Source: a virus. From it: a stretch of DNA of 36,537 nt. Position 1 is the first letter of the stretch. Each line of letters opens with the position of its first letter. Shown one piece after another: positions 7,937 to 15,559 of this stretch. The notes under the pieces are model-generated. The model saw only the letters and a list, made by a program, of their open reading frames with translations. It made no database searches and was not told where the DNA came from. A program made the position numbers and the translations under genes. The stretch covers positions 1-36,537 of the IMG/VR virus record IMGVR_UViG_3300042691_011145; one strand, given 5' to 3'.

Positions 7937-9163
7937 TTAATGAGTTGTTTCTTCCCAAGATAAAGAACGCCATATAGAGTTACCTCCGCCCGTTACACCA
8001 TCTACCGCTACACAAATTGTAAATTCTTGACCAACCTGTGTTAATCCATTTCTTGTTAGTTGATAAGCAAAAATATTATTACCTGATAAATTTATAGCAG
8101 AGCCCGCTTGTTGTGTCTGTGAAAAAAATCCTGCCTGAACAATTGAACCCGTTTGAAATGATGTTCCTGTTAGATTATACTCTACGCTGGCACTAACACT
8201 ACTTGAAACCCATGTTCCACCGGATGTAGTTCCACCATTCACTATCCAATATCCGTAGTTACCAGATTCCTTTGCCATGATTGATAGTGCAGTTGGAACA
8301 GCAATACTATCTAAGTATCCATTCTTTAACCGAATAGATACTACAGGATAATAAGTATTTGGCGATACTATAGTATATGGGGATGCTATACTCGTTTTTG
8401 TTGAATCTTGTGTTCCTCTTAGTTCATATCCACCTTCCGATATAACAGATGAACATATTTGCTTCATTCTACTTGTTGTTCCCGTTGCGGCAACATTAGT
8501 TATTTCGTATCGTATAGGTAAACAGGCAGTAGTTATGTATGTTTTTGTTATTAAATTTGCATGGTGAAATACATGAGAGGTGTATAATTCTCCGTTTACT
8601 ACGAATCCACATCTAACCGAACCTACTCCTAACCATTCAAAATCTTGCCAAAAAATTTGAGATTTTGAAAAATCTAAGGTGACACCCGATGGGCCGTTTC
8701 CATCCATTTTGTCAACATTCCATACGGATTGTGATACCTCCGTCTCTGTCGTTGTACCACTAACAGAACTCCTCTCAACCAAATGTACAAACGAACCACT
8801 TAATTGTAGATAACATCCGTTTTGTGCACCGAAATATCCGACTCTTTGCCTTAATCCTGTTTTTGCAGGTTCAAATGTAACCGTGTTTAGAACAAGAAGA
8901 CTTTTTCCGGGTTGATATGCGAATACTCTACTTGTTTCCCTAATTACCTCACTCCCAATTGTACCATTTACCTCCAAATCAATCAGACCTTCGTTTGCGT
9001 TAAATGTGGTAGTACCCGACCCAGATGTAAACCATAGTCCATTATCATGGTATCTATGACTTGAATCAAATAGTGTAAATGGTTCTGAGACTCGTAGACG
9101 ATTGAATGCATCAAAGTTTGGTGTGTAAGCGAATTTGACTTTATCAGTATAGGTATATGACAT
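7937..9163 (-). CDS. Conserved phage virion structural protein
   Basis: 408 residues, ATG at 9163. It opens with FDAFNRLRVSEPFTLFDSSHRY (residues ~18-39), followed by FAYQPGKSLLVLNTV and RQRVGYFGAQNGCYLQL. This family is common in T4-like and other marine phage virion clusters, usually labelled only 'structural protein'. It is beta-rich with no signal peptide or membrane segment. It sits between gp23 and gp13; a head fibre, decoration or whisker-like protein is possible. I know no characterised function. The last residues (SIWRSLSWEETTH) are followed by a 75-base gap with the promoter-like inverted repeat. Confidence 0.75.
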   Translation of the reverse strand: MSYTYTDKVKFAYTPNFDAFNRLRVSEPFTLFDSSHRYHDNGLWFTSGSGTTTFNANEGLIDLEVNGTIGSEVIRETSRVFAYQPGKSLLVLNTVTFEPAKTGLRQRVGYFGAQNGCYLQLSGSFVHLVERSSVSGTTTETEVSQSVWNVDKMDGNGPSGVTLDFSKSQIFWQDFEWLGVGSVRCGFVVNGELYTSHVFHHANLITKTYITTACLPIRYEITNVAATGTTSRMKQICSSVISEGGYELRGTQDSTKTSIASPYTIVSPNTYYPVVSIRLKNGYLDSIAVPTALSIMAKESGNYGYWIVNGGTTSGGTWVSSSVSASVEYNLTGTSFQTGSIVQAGFFSQTQQAGSAINLSGNNIFAYQLTRNGLTQVGQEFTICVAVDGVTGGGNSIWRSLSWEETTH

Positions 9164-9166
9164 AAA

Positions 9167-9712
9167 TTATATTGTTTTCCATGAATTGTTTCTGTATAAG
9201 AAGGTCAAAGACATTCTGTCTATCTTCATTAGAATATCATTGTGACCATTTATTGTTTGACTATCTGCTCCGTGTACAAATATACCACGATTTCCATAAC
9301 TAATACTACCCGTTTCATCCGCAATACTTAGGAATCGACCATCGTCTGCAGGAGATGTACAAAGTGGGAGTGCTATACTACAAGTTCCTGTCGTATAAGT
9401 TACTCCGTAGTATTGATAATCAAAACTTGCGGAATAGGTTGCTGTGTTTATTTCTTTGGTTTGGTATATAAAACCATTTTTTGCTTGTATAGTGCCTGTA
9501 ACTTCAAGATTTCCCGATATGATTTGGTTTCCTATAAACGTGTTTGATCCTGTAGTTGCTAAAATACCTTCCGAAACATATCCTTGCTGTCCGTTTGTTT
9601 GTCTAGTAAGAACTAATGCGTTAAAATCATGCTCATATTGATACAAATCCATTGCCTTTGCTTCAATAGTTACTTCTGTCGGAACACTAGCTCTGGGTCC
9701 TCTAAAAATCAT
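9167..9712 (-). CDS. Short fibre-like virion protein
   Basis: 181 residues, ATG at 9712, first gene after the gp23 terminator. Residues ~58-78 (FIGNQIISGNLEVTGTIQAK) are the repetitive beta style of phage fibre stalks. The C-terminal ~80 residues (GRFLSIADETGSISYGNRG, then SQTINGHNDILMKIDRMS, ending NNSWKTI) resemble the beta tip found at the ends of many phage fibres. It is followed after 3 bases by the 408-residue structural protein. A TATACTTATA box lies 14-23 nt upstream. Probable virion fibre; target or attachment point unknown. Confidence 0.65.
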   Translation of the reverse strand: MIFRGPRASVPTEVTIEAKAMDLYQYEHDFNALVLTRQTNGQQGYVSEGILATTGSNTFIGNQIISGNLEVTGTIQAKNGFIYQTKEINTATYSASFDYQYYGVTYTTGTCSIALPLCTSPADDGRFLSIADETGSISYGNRGIFVHGADSQTINGHNDILMKIDRMSLTFLYRNNSWKTI

Positions 9713-9725
9713 ACTAATCTTTTTA

Positions 9726-9735
9726 TATAAGTATA
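9726..9735 (-). promoter_or_regulatory. TATACTTATA box downstream of the gp23 terminator
   Basis: Sense-strand TATACTTATA followed by TAAAAAG, between the terminator at 9741-9777 and the ATG at 9712. The position fits a promoter that restarts transcription after gp23. It belongs to the recurring TATAYTTATA set. Confidence 0.45.
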
Positions 9736-9740
9736 ACTAT

Positions 9741-9777
9741 ACAATAAAAAAAGAGGGAGGATTTCTCCCCCCTCTTT
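9741..9777 (-). terminator. Intrinsic terminator after gp23
   Basis: On the minus strand AAAGAGGGGGGA pairs with TCCTCCCTCTTT around a GAAA tetraloop: a 12-bp stem with one G-U pair (9750-9777). A U-rich run TTTTTATTGT follows. It lies 28 bases after the gp23 stop, a classical place to insulate the highly expressed capsid gene. Confidence 0.88.
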
Positions 9778-9804
9778 ATTTTGAACTATCAGTTCAGTCT
9801 GCTA

Positions 9805-11430
9805 TTAGAGGCTTTCAAGACCACCAACAACAATCTTACCGTAGAACTCAGGACGAACAATCTTCTTAGCGTAGCGAGTCATTACGCCTCTACGAGGAGT
9901 AAAGTTCGTAGGATCGTACACTAGAGGAGTCATGATGAGCGGTACATACGGTGCGTAAACTGCTCCTGTTTCAAAGAAGTTAGAACCTTTGAAACCAAGA
10001 AGAATTACATTCTCAGTCATGTAAGGGTTCTTATACACATCGTAACGGTTAGAAATCTGACCGATGTTAGTTACACCTGCTGCGAATTGCAATGCATCCT
10101 TACCAGGATTTGCAGAGAATCCGTTCATAGACTCAAGGATAGTTGCTACGTTAGGAGATACAACGATAAAGTTTGCACCACCTCTCATAGTTAACTGATG
10201 AATCTTGTTAGAAACTTTCTGCAATTTGATACCAAGAGTTTGGAACCAAGTGTTCTTCTGATATGCAGAAGCTGCTGCTGCGTTTGAATCAATTATAAAC
10301 GAAGCACCATCCCACTCGTATCCAACTTTTGCTGACCAATACTCAGTAGTCAATGCGTTCTGCTGAAGCATCTCAAGGATTTCTAGGTCGATTTCAAGAG
10401 AGATGTATTCAGAAAGCATCTGGGTCAATTCTGCTTCAGCATCAATTGAATGGTATGCATTCAAGTCTTGTGCTAATTCAGGAGTCCAGATAGCCTTTAA
10501 CTTACGAGTCTTAGCCACGATAGGCTCACTCTTAAGTTCAAGTTCAATTTCTGTGATAGGAAGGTCGGAACCTTTATCTTCGAAATCACCACGGTTGTAA
10601 TCAACTGGCTGTTTTACATACTTCAACTGACCATCAACAGCTGTTGCGCCAGCGTAAGTACCTGCAGCTGCTACTTCTGCGATAAATACTACGTTTGAAC
10701 CATTCTTTACAGTGAATTGAGGATACTGAGTGTAGCCTGAACCTGATTGTGCAAAGTCAAATACACGAACTGCATTGAAATCTGCATCAGAAGGAATAGC
10801 TACAGTCAATTTCTTCATCTTACCAGCTGCATAAGATGCGGAAATGGTAGTGTTGCTAAGGTCAAAAGCGATGTCTGCTAATGAAGCAGATGCTAAAGTT
10901 GCACTTAAGCTAGTAGCGGCATCGTTAATGGTATATCCAAAACGACCTGCACCATAAAGACCACCATCTGTGTTTTGAGTAGAACCAAGCTTATAAGTGC
11001 TTGAATCTAAGTTGTCCAAACCAACTGAACCAGTTCCACCATAAAGTGAAGAACCAGAAGCAGGACGATTAACGTCTTTACCTGCGGTTGAACCATATTT
11101 GAAGTCCATGTAGAAGATAAGACCTGAAGGTAAGTTCATAGGCTGTACACTAACGAACTCTTTCGCTGCGATGCTACCGAAAATACGGCGAACAAGAGGA
11201 AGAGCTACACCAGCCCATTCTTCAGAACCTGCGGAGGTACCTGTACGAGTTGCTTCATCAAGCAATTGTTTTGCTTGGTTTTCAAGAATCACGGACATTC
11301 CGTGCTTCTGAGTTTCAGACTTAATGCCTTCTAAAAGGCCAGTCTTTTCCCACTTGCTCTTAAGACCACGGGTCTGCTCAAGCATTACGCTCTGGGGATT
11401 AGCGCCATTCATTAATTTTCTAACGTCCAT
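9805..11430 (-). CDS. 23: Major capsid protein (gp23-like)
   Basis: 541 residues, ATG at 11430, preceded by an A-rich leader without Shine-Dalgarno. EWAGVALPLVRRIFGSIAAK (71-90), FVSVQPMNLPSGLIFYMDFKYG (92-113) and FTPRRGVMTRYAKK near the C-terminus are gp23 family hallmarks. It forms the hexameric capsid lattice. The N-terminal region should be removed by the prohead protease: LLDE-A at residues 56-60 fits the T4 (L/I)-x-E cleavage rule and lies where T4 gp23 is cut (after residue 65). LLEG at 32-35 is a second candidate. It follows the scaffold gene and ends before a strong terminator. Its DNA looks visibly more GC-rich than its neighbours, consistent with codon choice for high expression. 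Confidence 0.95.
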   Translation of the reverse strand: MDVRKLMNGANPQSVMLEQTRGLKSKWEKTGLLEGIKSETQKHGMSVILENQAKQLLDEATRTGTSAGSEEWAGVALPLVRRIFGSIAAKEFVSVQPMNLPSGLIFYMDFKYGSTAGKDVNRPASGSSLYGGTGSVGLDNLDSSTYKLGSTQNTDGGLYGAGRFGYTINDAATSLSATLASASLADIAFDLSNTTISASYAAGKMKKLTVAIPSDADFNAVRVFDFAQSGSGYTQYPQFTVKNGSNVVFIAEVAAAGTYAGATAVDGQLKYVKQPVDYNRGDFEDKGSDLPITEIELELKSEPIVAKTRKLKAIWTPELAQDLNAYHSIDAEAELTQMLSEYISLEIDLEILEMLQQNALTTEYWSAKVGYEWDGASFIIDSNAAAASAYQKNTWFQTLGIKLQKVSNKIHQLTMRGGANFIVVSPNVATILESMNGFSANPGKDALQFAAGVTNIGQISNRYDVYKNPYMTENVILLGFKGSNFFETGAVYAPYVPLIMTPLVYDPTNFTPRRGVMTRYAKKIVRPEFYGKIVVGGLESL

Positions 11431-11450
11431 TTTGTTTTTTGTTTTGTTTA

Positions 11451-12734
11451 TTATCTAATAATACCTGCTAACTTTTTAAATCTAGCAGAAAAATCAGCAC
11501 CTTCTGCAATTACTTGCTTAGCTGCTGCCGGCTTAGTTGATTTAACAACTTTGCTAGCGATTCCTTCTGTGATAGATTTTTTAGCAACTTTTTGAGATGA
11601 ACCAAACTTTAAGTTTTCAGCTAAAGTTGAGTAAACAAGTTTAACTTCACGAACTGATTTGGTTCTGTCAAGAGTTTCAATAACTTTAACCTTCTGTTCG
11701 TTGGTTAGGTTATGTGCTCTAAACAATTTGTTTGCGAACAATAATTTCGCATTTAGAAGATTAACTTCATTGATAGTGCCACGAAGAGAATTAATGGTTT
11801 CGTAAGCTTCTTTTAATTGATTCTTAACTTCTTCCATGTCTTCTTTTTCTTTCTTCTCTTCTTCTTCACCTTCTTTGAGGTCAGCTTCCATTTCCTTAAG
11901 GATTTCTTCAAGGTCAATAACTTCATCAGTTTCTTCCTTTTTGTCTTCCTCTTCTTCCGCCATTACAACTTTAGGATCTTCTCCTTTGTCTGTTCCTGCG
12001 GGTTCACCGGATGAAAGTGCATCTTCTTGCATTTCCTCTTCACCAGCTTCTGCTTCGGGAGCTTCTTCTGCGTCTACGGAAGCTTCTAACTCACGAATAA
12101 TAGATTCAAGGTCTAAACCATCTTCGTCTTCTTCGGTGTCTTCTTCTTCCTCACCAGTAACTTCGTACTCTTCTTCGTCTTCGTCATCATCGGGTTCGTC
12201 TTCTCCCATATATGCGTCTGCCATGGGCTCTTCTTCCGTCTCCGCTGATGGCTCTTCTGCTTCAGTTTTTTCCTCCTCAGATTCTGCGGAATCTAATTCA
12301 GCTAAACGCTTAAGAAGTTTTTCACGAAGTTGTGCAACAGAAAGGTTTTCATCAGTTTCCATGTCAACTTCATCCTCTTCGGCTCCGTCCATTTCATTGA
12401 TGTCCTTTACTTTTTTGTACTCACCTTCAGCACCAGGTGCTGCAGATGTTTTTTTGATACCCACCGAAAGATCCGTACCAGCTTCTAGCTTGCTAGGTTC
12501 TTTAGGTGCTTTTGCGGTGCCAGTTCCTATTTCAGATGAACTGAGCTCCTCGTTTGCCATTTCGGTTTCCTTTTCCTCTTCGTCTTCCATCTCTTCTCTC
12601 AATTTCTTGGAAAGAATAGATTGTAAACGTGGAGTGAAGGCTTCCTCAAGAGCAATTTTTGCATTTGCTAGAGCAGTTTCTTTAACAGCTTTAGCGTCGG
12701 CGATAGCCTCTTTTAACAATTTTGAGTTTGCCAT
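11451..12734 (-). CDS. 22: Prohead core scaffold protein (gp22-like)
   Basis: 427 residues, ATG at 12734. The helical N-terminus (LLKEAIADAKAVKETALANA) and a very acidic, low-complexity middle (~50-310, rich in Glu/Asp) precede a conserved C-terminal part. That part contains INEVNLLNAKLLFANKLFRA, then LTNEQKVKVIETLDRTKSV and ends DFSARFKKLAGIIR, typical of gp22 scaffolds in T4-like phages. It assembles inside the prohead and is then degraded by gp21. (L/I)-x-E sites such as LKE-A (7-10) and LEE-A (29-32) fit. It sits directly before gp23, as in T4. The Ser-rich frame on the opposite strand is a shadow of the Glu/Asp codons. Confidence 0.9.
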   Translation of the reverse strand: MANSKLLKEAIADAKAVKETALANAKIALEEAFTPRLQSILSKKLREEMEDEEEKETEMANEELSSSEIGTGTAKAPKEPSKLEAGTDLSVGIKKTSAAPGAEGEYKKVKDINEMDGAEEDEVDMETDENLSVAQLREKLLKRLAELDSAESEEEKTEAEEPSAETEEEPMADAYMGEDEPDDDEDEEEYEVTGEEEEDTEEDEDGLDLESIIRELEASVDAEEAPEAEAGEEEMQEDALSSGEPAGTDKGEDPKVVMAEEEEDKKEETDEVIDLEEILKEMEADLKEGEEEEKKEKEDMEEVKNQLKEAYETINSLRGTINEVNLLNAKLLFANKLFRAHNLTNEQKVKVIETLDRTKSVREVKLVYSTLAENLKFGSSQKVAKKSITEGIASKVVKSTKPAAAKQVIAEGADFSARFKKLAGIIR

Positions 12735-12814
12735 TTTGTTAATTGGTTTGTTTTACTCTCTGAAGTCAATAGATTGTGGACTCCAATAATTTTATGTCGG
12801 TTGTTCGGTCACTC

Positions 12815-12824
12815 TATAAGAATA
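12815..12824 (-). promoter_or_regulatory. Candidate gp22-gp23 promoter box (TATTCTTATA)
   Basis: Sense TATTCTTATA followed by GAG, downstream of the 12841-12869 terminator and about 80 nt upstream of the scaffold ATG. It is a one-mismatch member of the recurring TATAYTTATA set. The gap 12735-12908 holds no gene; it contains this box, the terminator and another box. Confidence 0.4.
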
Positions 12825-12840
12825 GGTATTCATTAACCAA

Positions 12841-12869
12841 CAAAATTAAATCCCACATTGGAGTGGGAT
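12841..12869 (-). terminator. Intrinsic terminator after bS21
   Basis: Minus-strand ATCCCAC / GTGGGAT stem (7 bp, 6-nt loop, 12850-12869) followed by the U-rich TTAATTTTG. It lies about 40 bases after the bS21 stop and separates the upstream prohead genes from the gp22-gp23 unit. Confidence 0.7.
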
Positions 12870-12875
12870 ATTTAC

Positions 12876-12885
12876 AATAAGTATA
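12876..12885 (-). promoter_or_regulatory. TATACTTATT box between bS21 and its terminator
   Basis: Sense TATACTTATT immediately downstream of the bS21 gene and upstream of the terminator hairpin. If active, its transcript would meet the terminator within tens of bases, an attenuator-like layout. It may be a chance match in AT-rich DNA. Confidence 0.25.
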
Positions 12886-12908
12886 AGATTTTTTTGAAAA
12901 CGATAGAT

Positions 12909-13115
12909 TTATTTATCTTTTTCAGATTGTGTTCTTTTTTTCTGACGATACACTGCGTCTTTTATTTGGGTTCTGCGTTTAACAGATGGTTTTACATACT
13001 CCGTTCTTTCACGAAGTTCTTCTACAACTTTTTGAGTTATAAACTTTCGTTTCCATTGACGTAGGGCTTTTTCTATATTACCACCGTCTACTTTAACAAC
13101 AATTCTTTCAGTCAT
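12909..13115 (-). CDS. rpsU: Ribosomal protein bS21 homologue
   Basis: 68 residues. The ATG at 13115 overlaps the ferritin-like stop (TAATG). Residues 6-59 follow bS21: VKVDGGNIEKALRQWKRKF (7-25), VVEELRER (30-37), KPSVKRR (42-48), then AVYRQKKR. The length is normal for bS21. bS21 binds the 30S platform near the anti-Shine-Dalgarno end of 16S rRNA, and several aquatic phages are known to carry it. Here it sits between head genes and is followed by a terminator. It could replace or compete with host bS21 to bias initiation toward phage mRNAs; that role is inferred. No Shine-Dalgarno precedes it. Confidence 0.9.
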   Translation of the reverse strand: MTERIVVKVDGGNIEKALRQWKRKFITQKVVEELRERTEYVKPSVKRRTQIKDAVYRQKKRTQSEKDK

Positions 13116-13645
13116 TATACAAAATACATTTCTTCGTAGTGTAAAACATCTAATAAATTAGTAGGGTCTATTAACTGAGCCGCATTCAATAAATCGGAAT
13201 ACTCAGCTACAGATTTTGTCTGTCCCTCTCTAAATTCTTGTAAAAAATCAAAAGTTGACAAATCGTTCTGAAATACTTTTAGCGAATCTGCGTTGTATTT
13301 TTCCCAAAGATTATATTCCAAAAGATAAGCCTTATTAACAATATCAATTAAGCCCGAAAATGCTATGTTGGGTTTAACCGCCGGTAATGTTGGTGTTACA
13401 TTCCAATCTACAAGATACTTTTGTAACTTCTCGGCGTGTGTTAATTCGTTTGCCGCTTCTTTTTCAAAGAAAGCAGCTGCTCTATTATAACCAACTCCTT
13501 TGCAAAAGTTAGTAGCACTTCTATAGAAAAAATGAGCAGTATACTCATCAAACATTCTATCGGTAAGTATAACTACGGATGAACTTACCAATACTTTTGG
13601 TAATATTGCTTTTGCTGCAGTAAGTGCTTTTATATTTGTTGCCAT
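13115..13645 (-). CDS. Ferritin-like four-helix protein
   Basis: 176 residues, ATG at 13645. It matches the ferritin/Dps-like diiron pattern: E34 in MFDEYTAHFFYRS, E67 and H70 in the ExxH of AANELTHAEKL, E110 (or E115) in LLEYNLWEKY, and E140/Q142 in FREGQTKSVAEY. Spacing is close to ferritin E27, E62/H65, E107 and Q141. The length suits a bacterial ferritin subunit, and I see no signal peptide. It is translationally coupled to bS21 and embedded in the prohead gene cluster. Possible roles are iron storage or detoxification in the infected cell, or a virion component; the sequence does not decide. Confidence 0.78.
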   Translation of the reverse strand: MATNIKALTAAKAILPKVLVSSSVVILTDRMFDEYTAHFFYRSATNFCKGVGYNRAAAFFEKEAANELTHAEKLQKYLVDWNVTPTLPAVKPNIAFSGLIDIVNKAYLLEYNLWEKYNADSLKVFQNDLSTFDFLQEFREGQTKSVAEYSDLLNAAQLIDPTNLLDVLHYEEMYFV

Positions 13646-13647
13646 TA

Positions 13648-14445
13648 TTATTTATGAGATTTATAACCTTTTCCTTTCATCCAATGCGCCAATGCCCAAG
13701 GATTATCTACACCGGGCTCATCTTTCATAGCCTTTACAGTTTTTTCCCAACCCTCAGGTGCTTTTTCTTTTATACCAAGTCTTTCTTTCATAACTGCTTC
13801 AGATACTTCAGCTATTTCAAAATAACGTGATAAAACGTGACCCATATCTTCATATAATGCTTCAAGACGTTGTTCTTGTTCTTTAGCTATCATAGCTTCT
13901 TTTGTAAAAGATTCACAAAGTGATTTTAGTTCTTTCATATTACGTTTAATCGTAACACGGTCGAACCAATCACCTCCTTCACGGAGTGTATACTCCTGTG
14001 CTGCATCTGCTATCGCACCTAATGTTTCTGCTGTTTCACGAATGTCTGATTTACGAGATATGCCTTCACGATGATTTCCATAAGTAGATATAATCTCAAG
14101 GAAATGCTTTTTTATCTCATTAGGAAGTTTTTCATTATCTTCCGATTCTTTTATTAAAGACGATAATTTTTGAATATCTTCTTTTTGTAAAATACCTTTT
14201 TTCTTTATCTTTTGGATAGCCATCATTAATTCTTGCTTATCCATACCGAGTGCATCTATAATTTTTGCAACTATAAGTTGCTCTTTTTTTCTATTTAATT
14301 TATATCCTTTAATAGCTGTCACCACTTTATCTAAAAAGCGAGTTACTTGTACTGGTAAATTTACGTCTAAATCTTCCAGACCTTCCTCTTTTAAAGTTAG
14401 TCTGTTTTCTTTTATTTTCTTATTTACAAGAGATGATAATTTCAT
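13648..14445 (-). CDS. Conserved prohead-cluster protein of unknown function
   Basis: I choose ATG 14445 (265 residues) rather than the in-frame GTG at 14469, because the upstream gene stops at 14459 and the ATG follows 13 bases later. The protein is mostly helical and charged. A central part (YGNHREGISRKSDIRETAET) precedes WFDRVTIKRNMKELKSLCES. The C-terminus (PEGWEKTVKAMKDEPGVDN, PWALAHWMKGKGYKSHK) is a recurring peptide at the ends of various uncharacterised phage proteins in my memory. It lies between gp21 and gp22, so a prohead core or assembly role is plausible. No enzymatic motif seen. Confidence 0.75.
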   Translation of the reverse strand: MKLSSLVNKKIKENRLTLKEEGLEDLDVNLPVQVTRFLDKVVTAIKGYKLNRKKEQLIVAKIIDALGMDKQELMMAIQKIKKKGILQKEDIQKLSSLIKESEDNEKLPNEIKKHFLEIISTYGNHREGISRKSDIRETAETLGAIADAAQEYTLREGGDWFDRVTIKRNMKELKSLCESFTKEAMIAKEQEQRLEALYEDMGHVLSRYFEIAEVSEAVMKERLGIKEKAPEGWEKTVKAMKDEPGVDNPWALAHWMKGKGYKSHK

Positions 14446-14458
14446 ACCTTTATTTATT

Positions 14459-14764
14459 TTAAAATGCACTTGATACTTTCATATAAGTATTAGCGTCATA
14501 CTTATTTTTTAATGTTTCTAACAAACCATTCAATATTGAACTTCTATATTTACCCAATTCGTATGGCATACTTTGTTCTATATGGTGAATATCATTTATA
14601 GCATCTAAAATTTTTACAGATTTATTATCTTTTAAAAATTTTGCTAATACCAATATAGATGCAGTATGGTCATTCATATCTGTTTTTTTAGATATGTCTT
14701 TAATCAATTTTTCTATTTTTGGGTCTTCTGCTACTTCAGATATTAATCCTTTTAATTTTAACAT
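14459..14764 (-). CDS. Small helical prohead-cluster protein
   Basis: 101 residues, ATG at 14764, just after gp21. It starts MLKLKGLISEVAEDPKIEKL. The I-S-E-V at residues 8-11 resembles a prohead-protease-type site near an N-terminal targeting helix, as in T4 internal proteins, but that is only a resemblance. The rest is a helical bundle-like sequence with no recognised family. Confidence 0.65.
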   Translation of the reverse strand: MLKLKGLISEVAEDPKIEKLIKDISKKTDMNDHTASILVLAKFLKDNKSVKILDAINDIHHIEQSMPYELGKYRSSILNGLLETLKNKYDANTYMKVSSAF

Positions 14765-14770
14765 ATATTA

Positions 14771-15367
14771 TTAGTTTAATTCTATTAGTATTTCTCTCAT
14801 AAGGTCTTGTGATTTACACCACTTACCACATTCTTCAAGCATGGTCTTATGTTCAACACTCTCCTTCAAATTCATAGGTGACATAAAAGCACCATAAGTA
14901 GATGGATTAGAAACAAAGTCCCATCCAACTAACTCAAAATCTTCTTGCACAAGTACTGTACCATCGTGCATTTCTTTTACTGTTCCCAATCCACGAGAAC
15001 TGATACCCAATCGTATATTATTTTTTATAAGTTCACGAAGAATATTCCCAGCTGGTGTTGATAATATTTCTACTACACCAACAACATCGTCTCCATCCCA
15101 CCATACTTCACGGATGTTATGAGATACATTTTTAAGGTTAATAATCGGAGATTCAGGATGGTCAAGTTCACCTAAAGCTCTACGTTCCTTTATGAGTTGT
15201 TGATATTTCTTTACTTCTCTTTCAAGTATTTCTTTAGGATAACGTCTCTTATTTTGATTTGGCGCACCAGCTCTTTGTAATATACCTTTAACCAAAAGCG
15301 TTCCATTAGATTCTTCTTGAACCTTTGCTTCAAACAAGTGAGTTTCTATAAGAAGATTTTTATTCAT
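14771..15367 (-). CDS. 21: Prohead protease (gp21-like)
   Basis: 198 residues. The ATG at 15367 overlaps the previous stop (TAATG). Family hallmarks are RAGAPNQNKRRYPKEILERE (32-51), GELDHPE with candidate catalytic His70, and RLGISSRGLG with candidate catalytic Ser123 or Ser124, followed by LVGWDFVSNPST. This serine protease is built into the prohead core, digests scaffold and internal proteins, and trims gp23 after (L/I)-x-E. Length is close to T4 gp21 (212). Position between portal and scaffold genes matches T4. MNLKESVEH near the end could be a self-cleavage site. Confidence 0.93.
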   Translation of the reverse strand: MNKNLLIETHLFEAKVQEESNGTLLVKGILQRAGAPNQNKRRYPKEILEREVKKYQQLIKERRALGELDHPESPIINLKNVSHNIREVWWDGDDVVGVVEILSTPAGNILRELIKNNIRLGISSRGLGTVKEMHDGTVLVQEDFELVGWDFVSNPSTYGAFMSPMNLKESVEHKTMLEECGKWCKSQDLMREILIELN

Positions 15368-15558
15368 TACTTTTTCTTATTTTCGGTTTTACCTTTCCAA
15401 GCTGCGTCAATTTTATTAAAGAATGCTTTTTTCTCAGCATCACTCATTTTTGTAATTGACTTTCCTGCTTTATCTAAAGCCTTTTTAAAGAAAGCTTGAT
15501 ATTCCTCTTCTTCTTTTATTACCTCACGTATTACTGCTCTTAGTTGTTCTAGTTTCAT
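15367..15558 (-). CDS. Small conserved charged protein
   Basis: 63 residues, ATG at 15558, overlapping gp21 at TAATG. The N-terminal helix LRAVIREVIKEEEEYQAFF is followed by KALDKAGKSITKMSDAEKKA and FFNKIDAAWKGK. Similar short proteins next to gp21 recur in marine T4-like phages in my memory. The helix followed by an acidic run might be a prohead core-targeting signal; function is unknown. Confidence 0.7.
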   Translation of the reverse strand: MKLEQLRAVIREVIKEEEEYQAFFKKALDKAGKSITKMSDAEKKAFFNKIDAAWKGKTENKKK

Positions 15559-15559
15559 A

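Noticed and set aside
11836-12789. 317-residue Ser-rich plus-strand frame
   Set aside because: It is exactly antisense to the Glu/Asp-rich scaffold gene; GAA/GAG/GAT codons read as TTC/CTC/TCT-type Ser codons on the other strand.
12735-12908. Possible small gene or tRNA in the largest gap
   Set aside because: No cloverleaf and no plausible minus-strand ORF; the gap is explained by a terminator, promoter-like boxes and a leader.
14446-14469. GTG start at 14469 for the 265-residue protein
   Set aside because: It overlaps the previous gene, while ATG 14445 follows that stop by 13 bases and begins a typical helical N-terminus.
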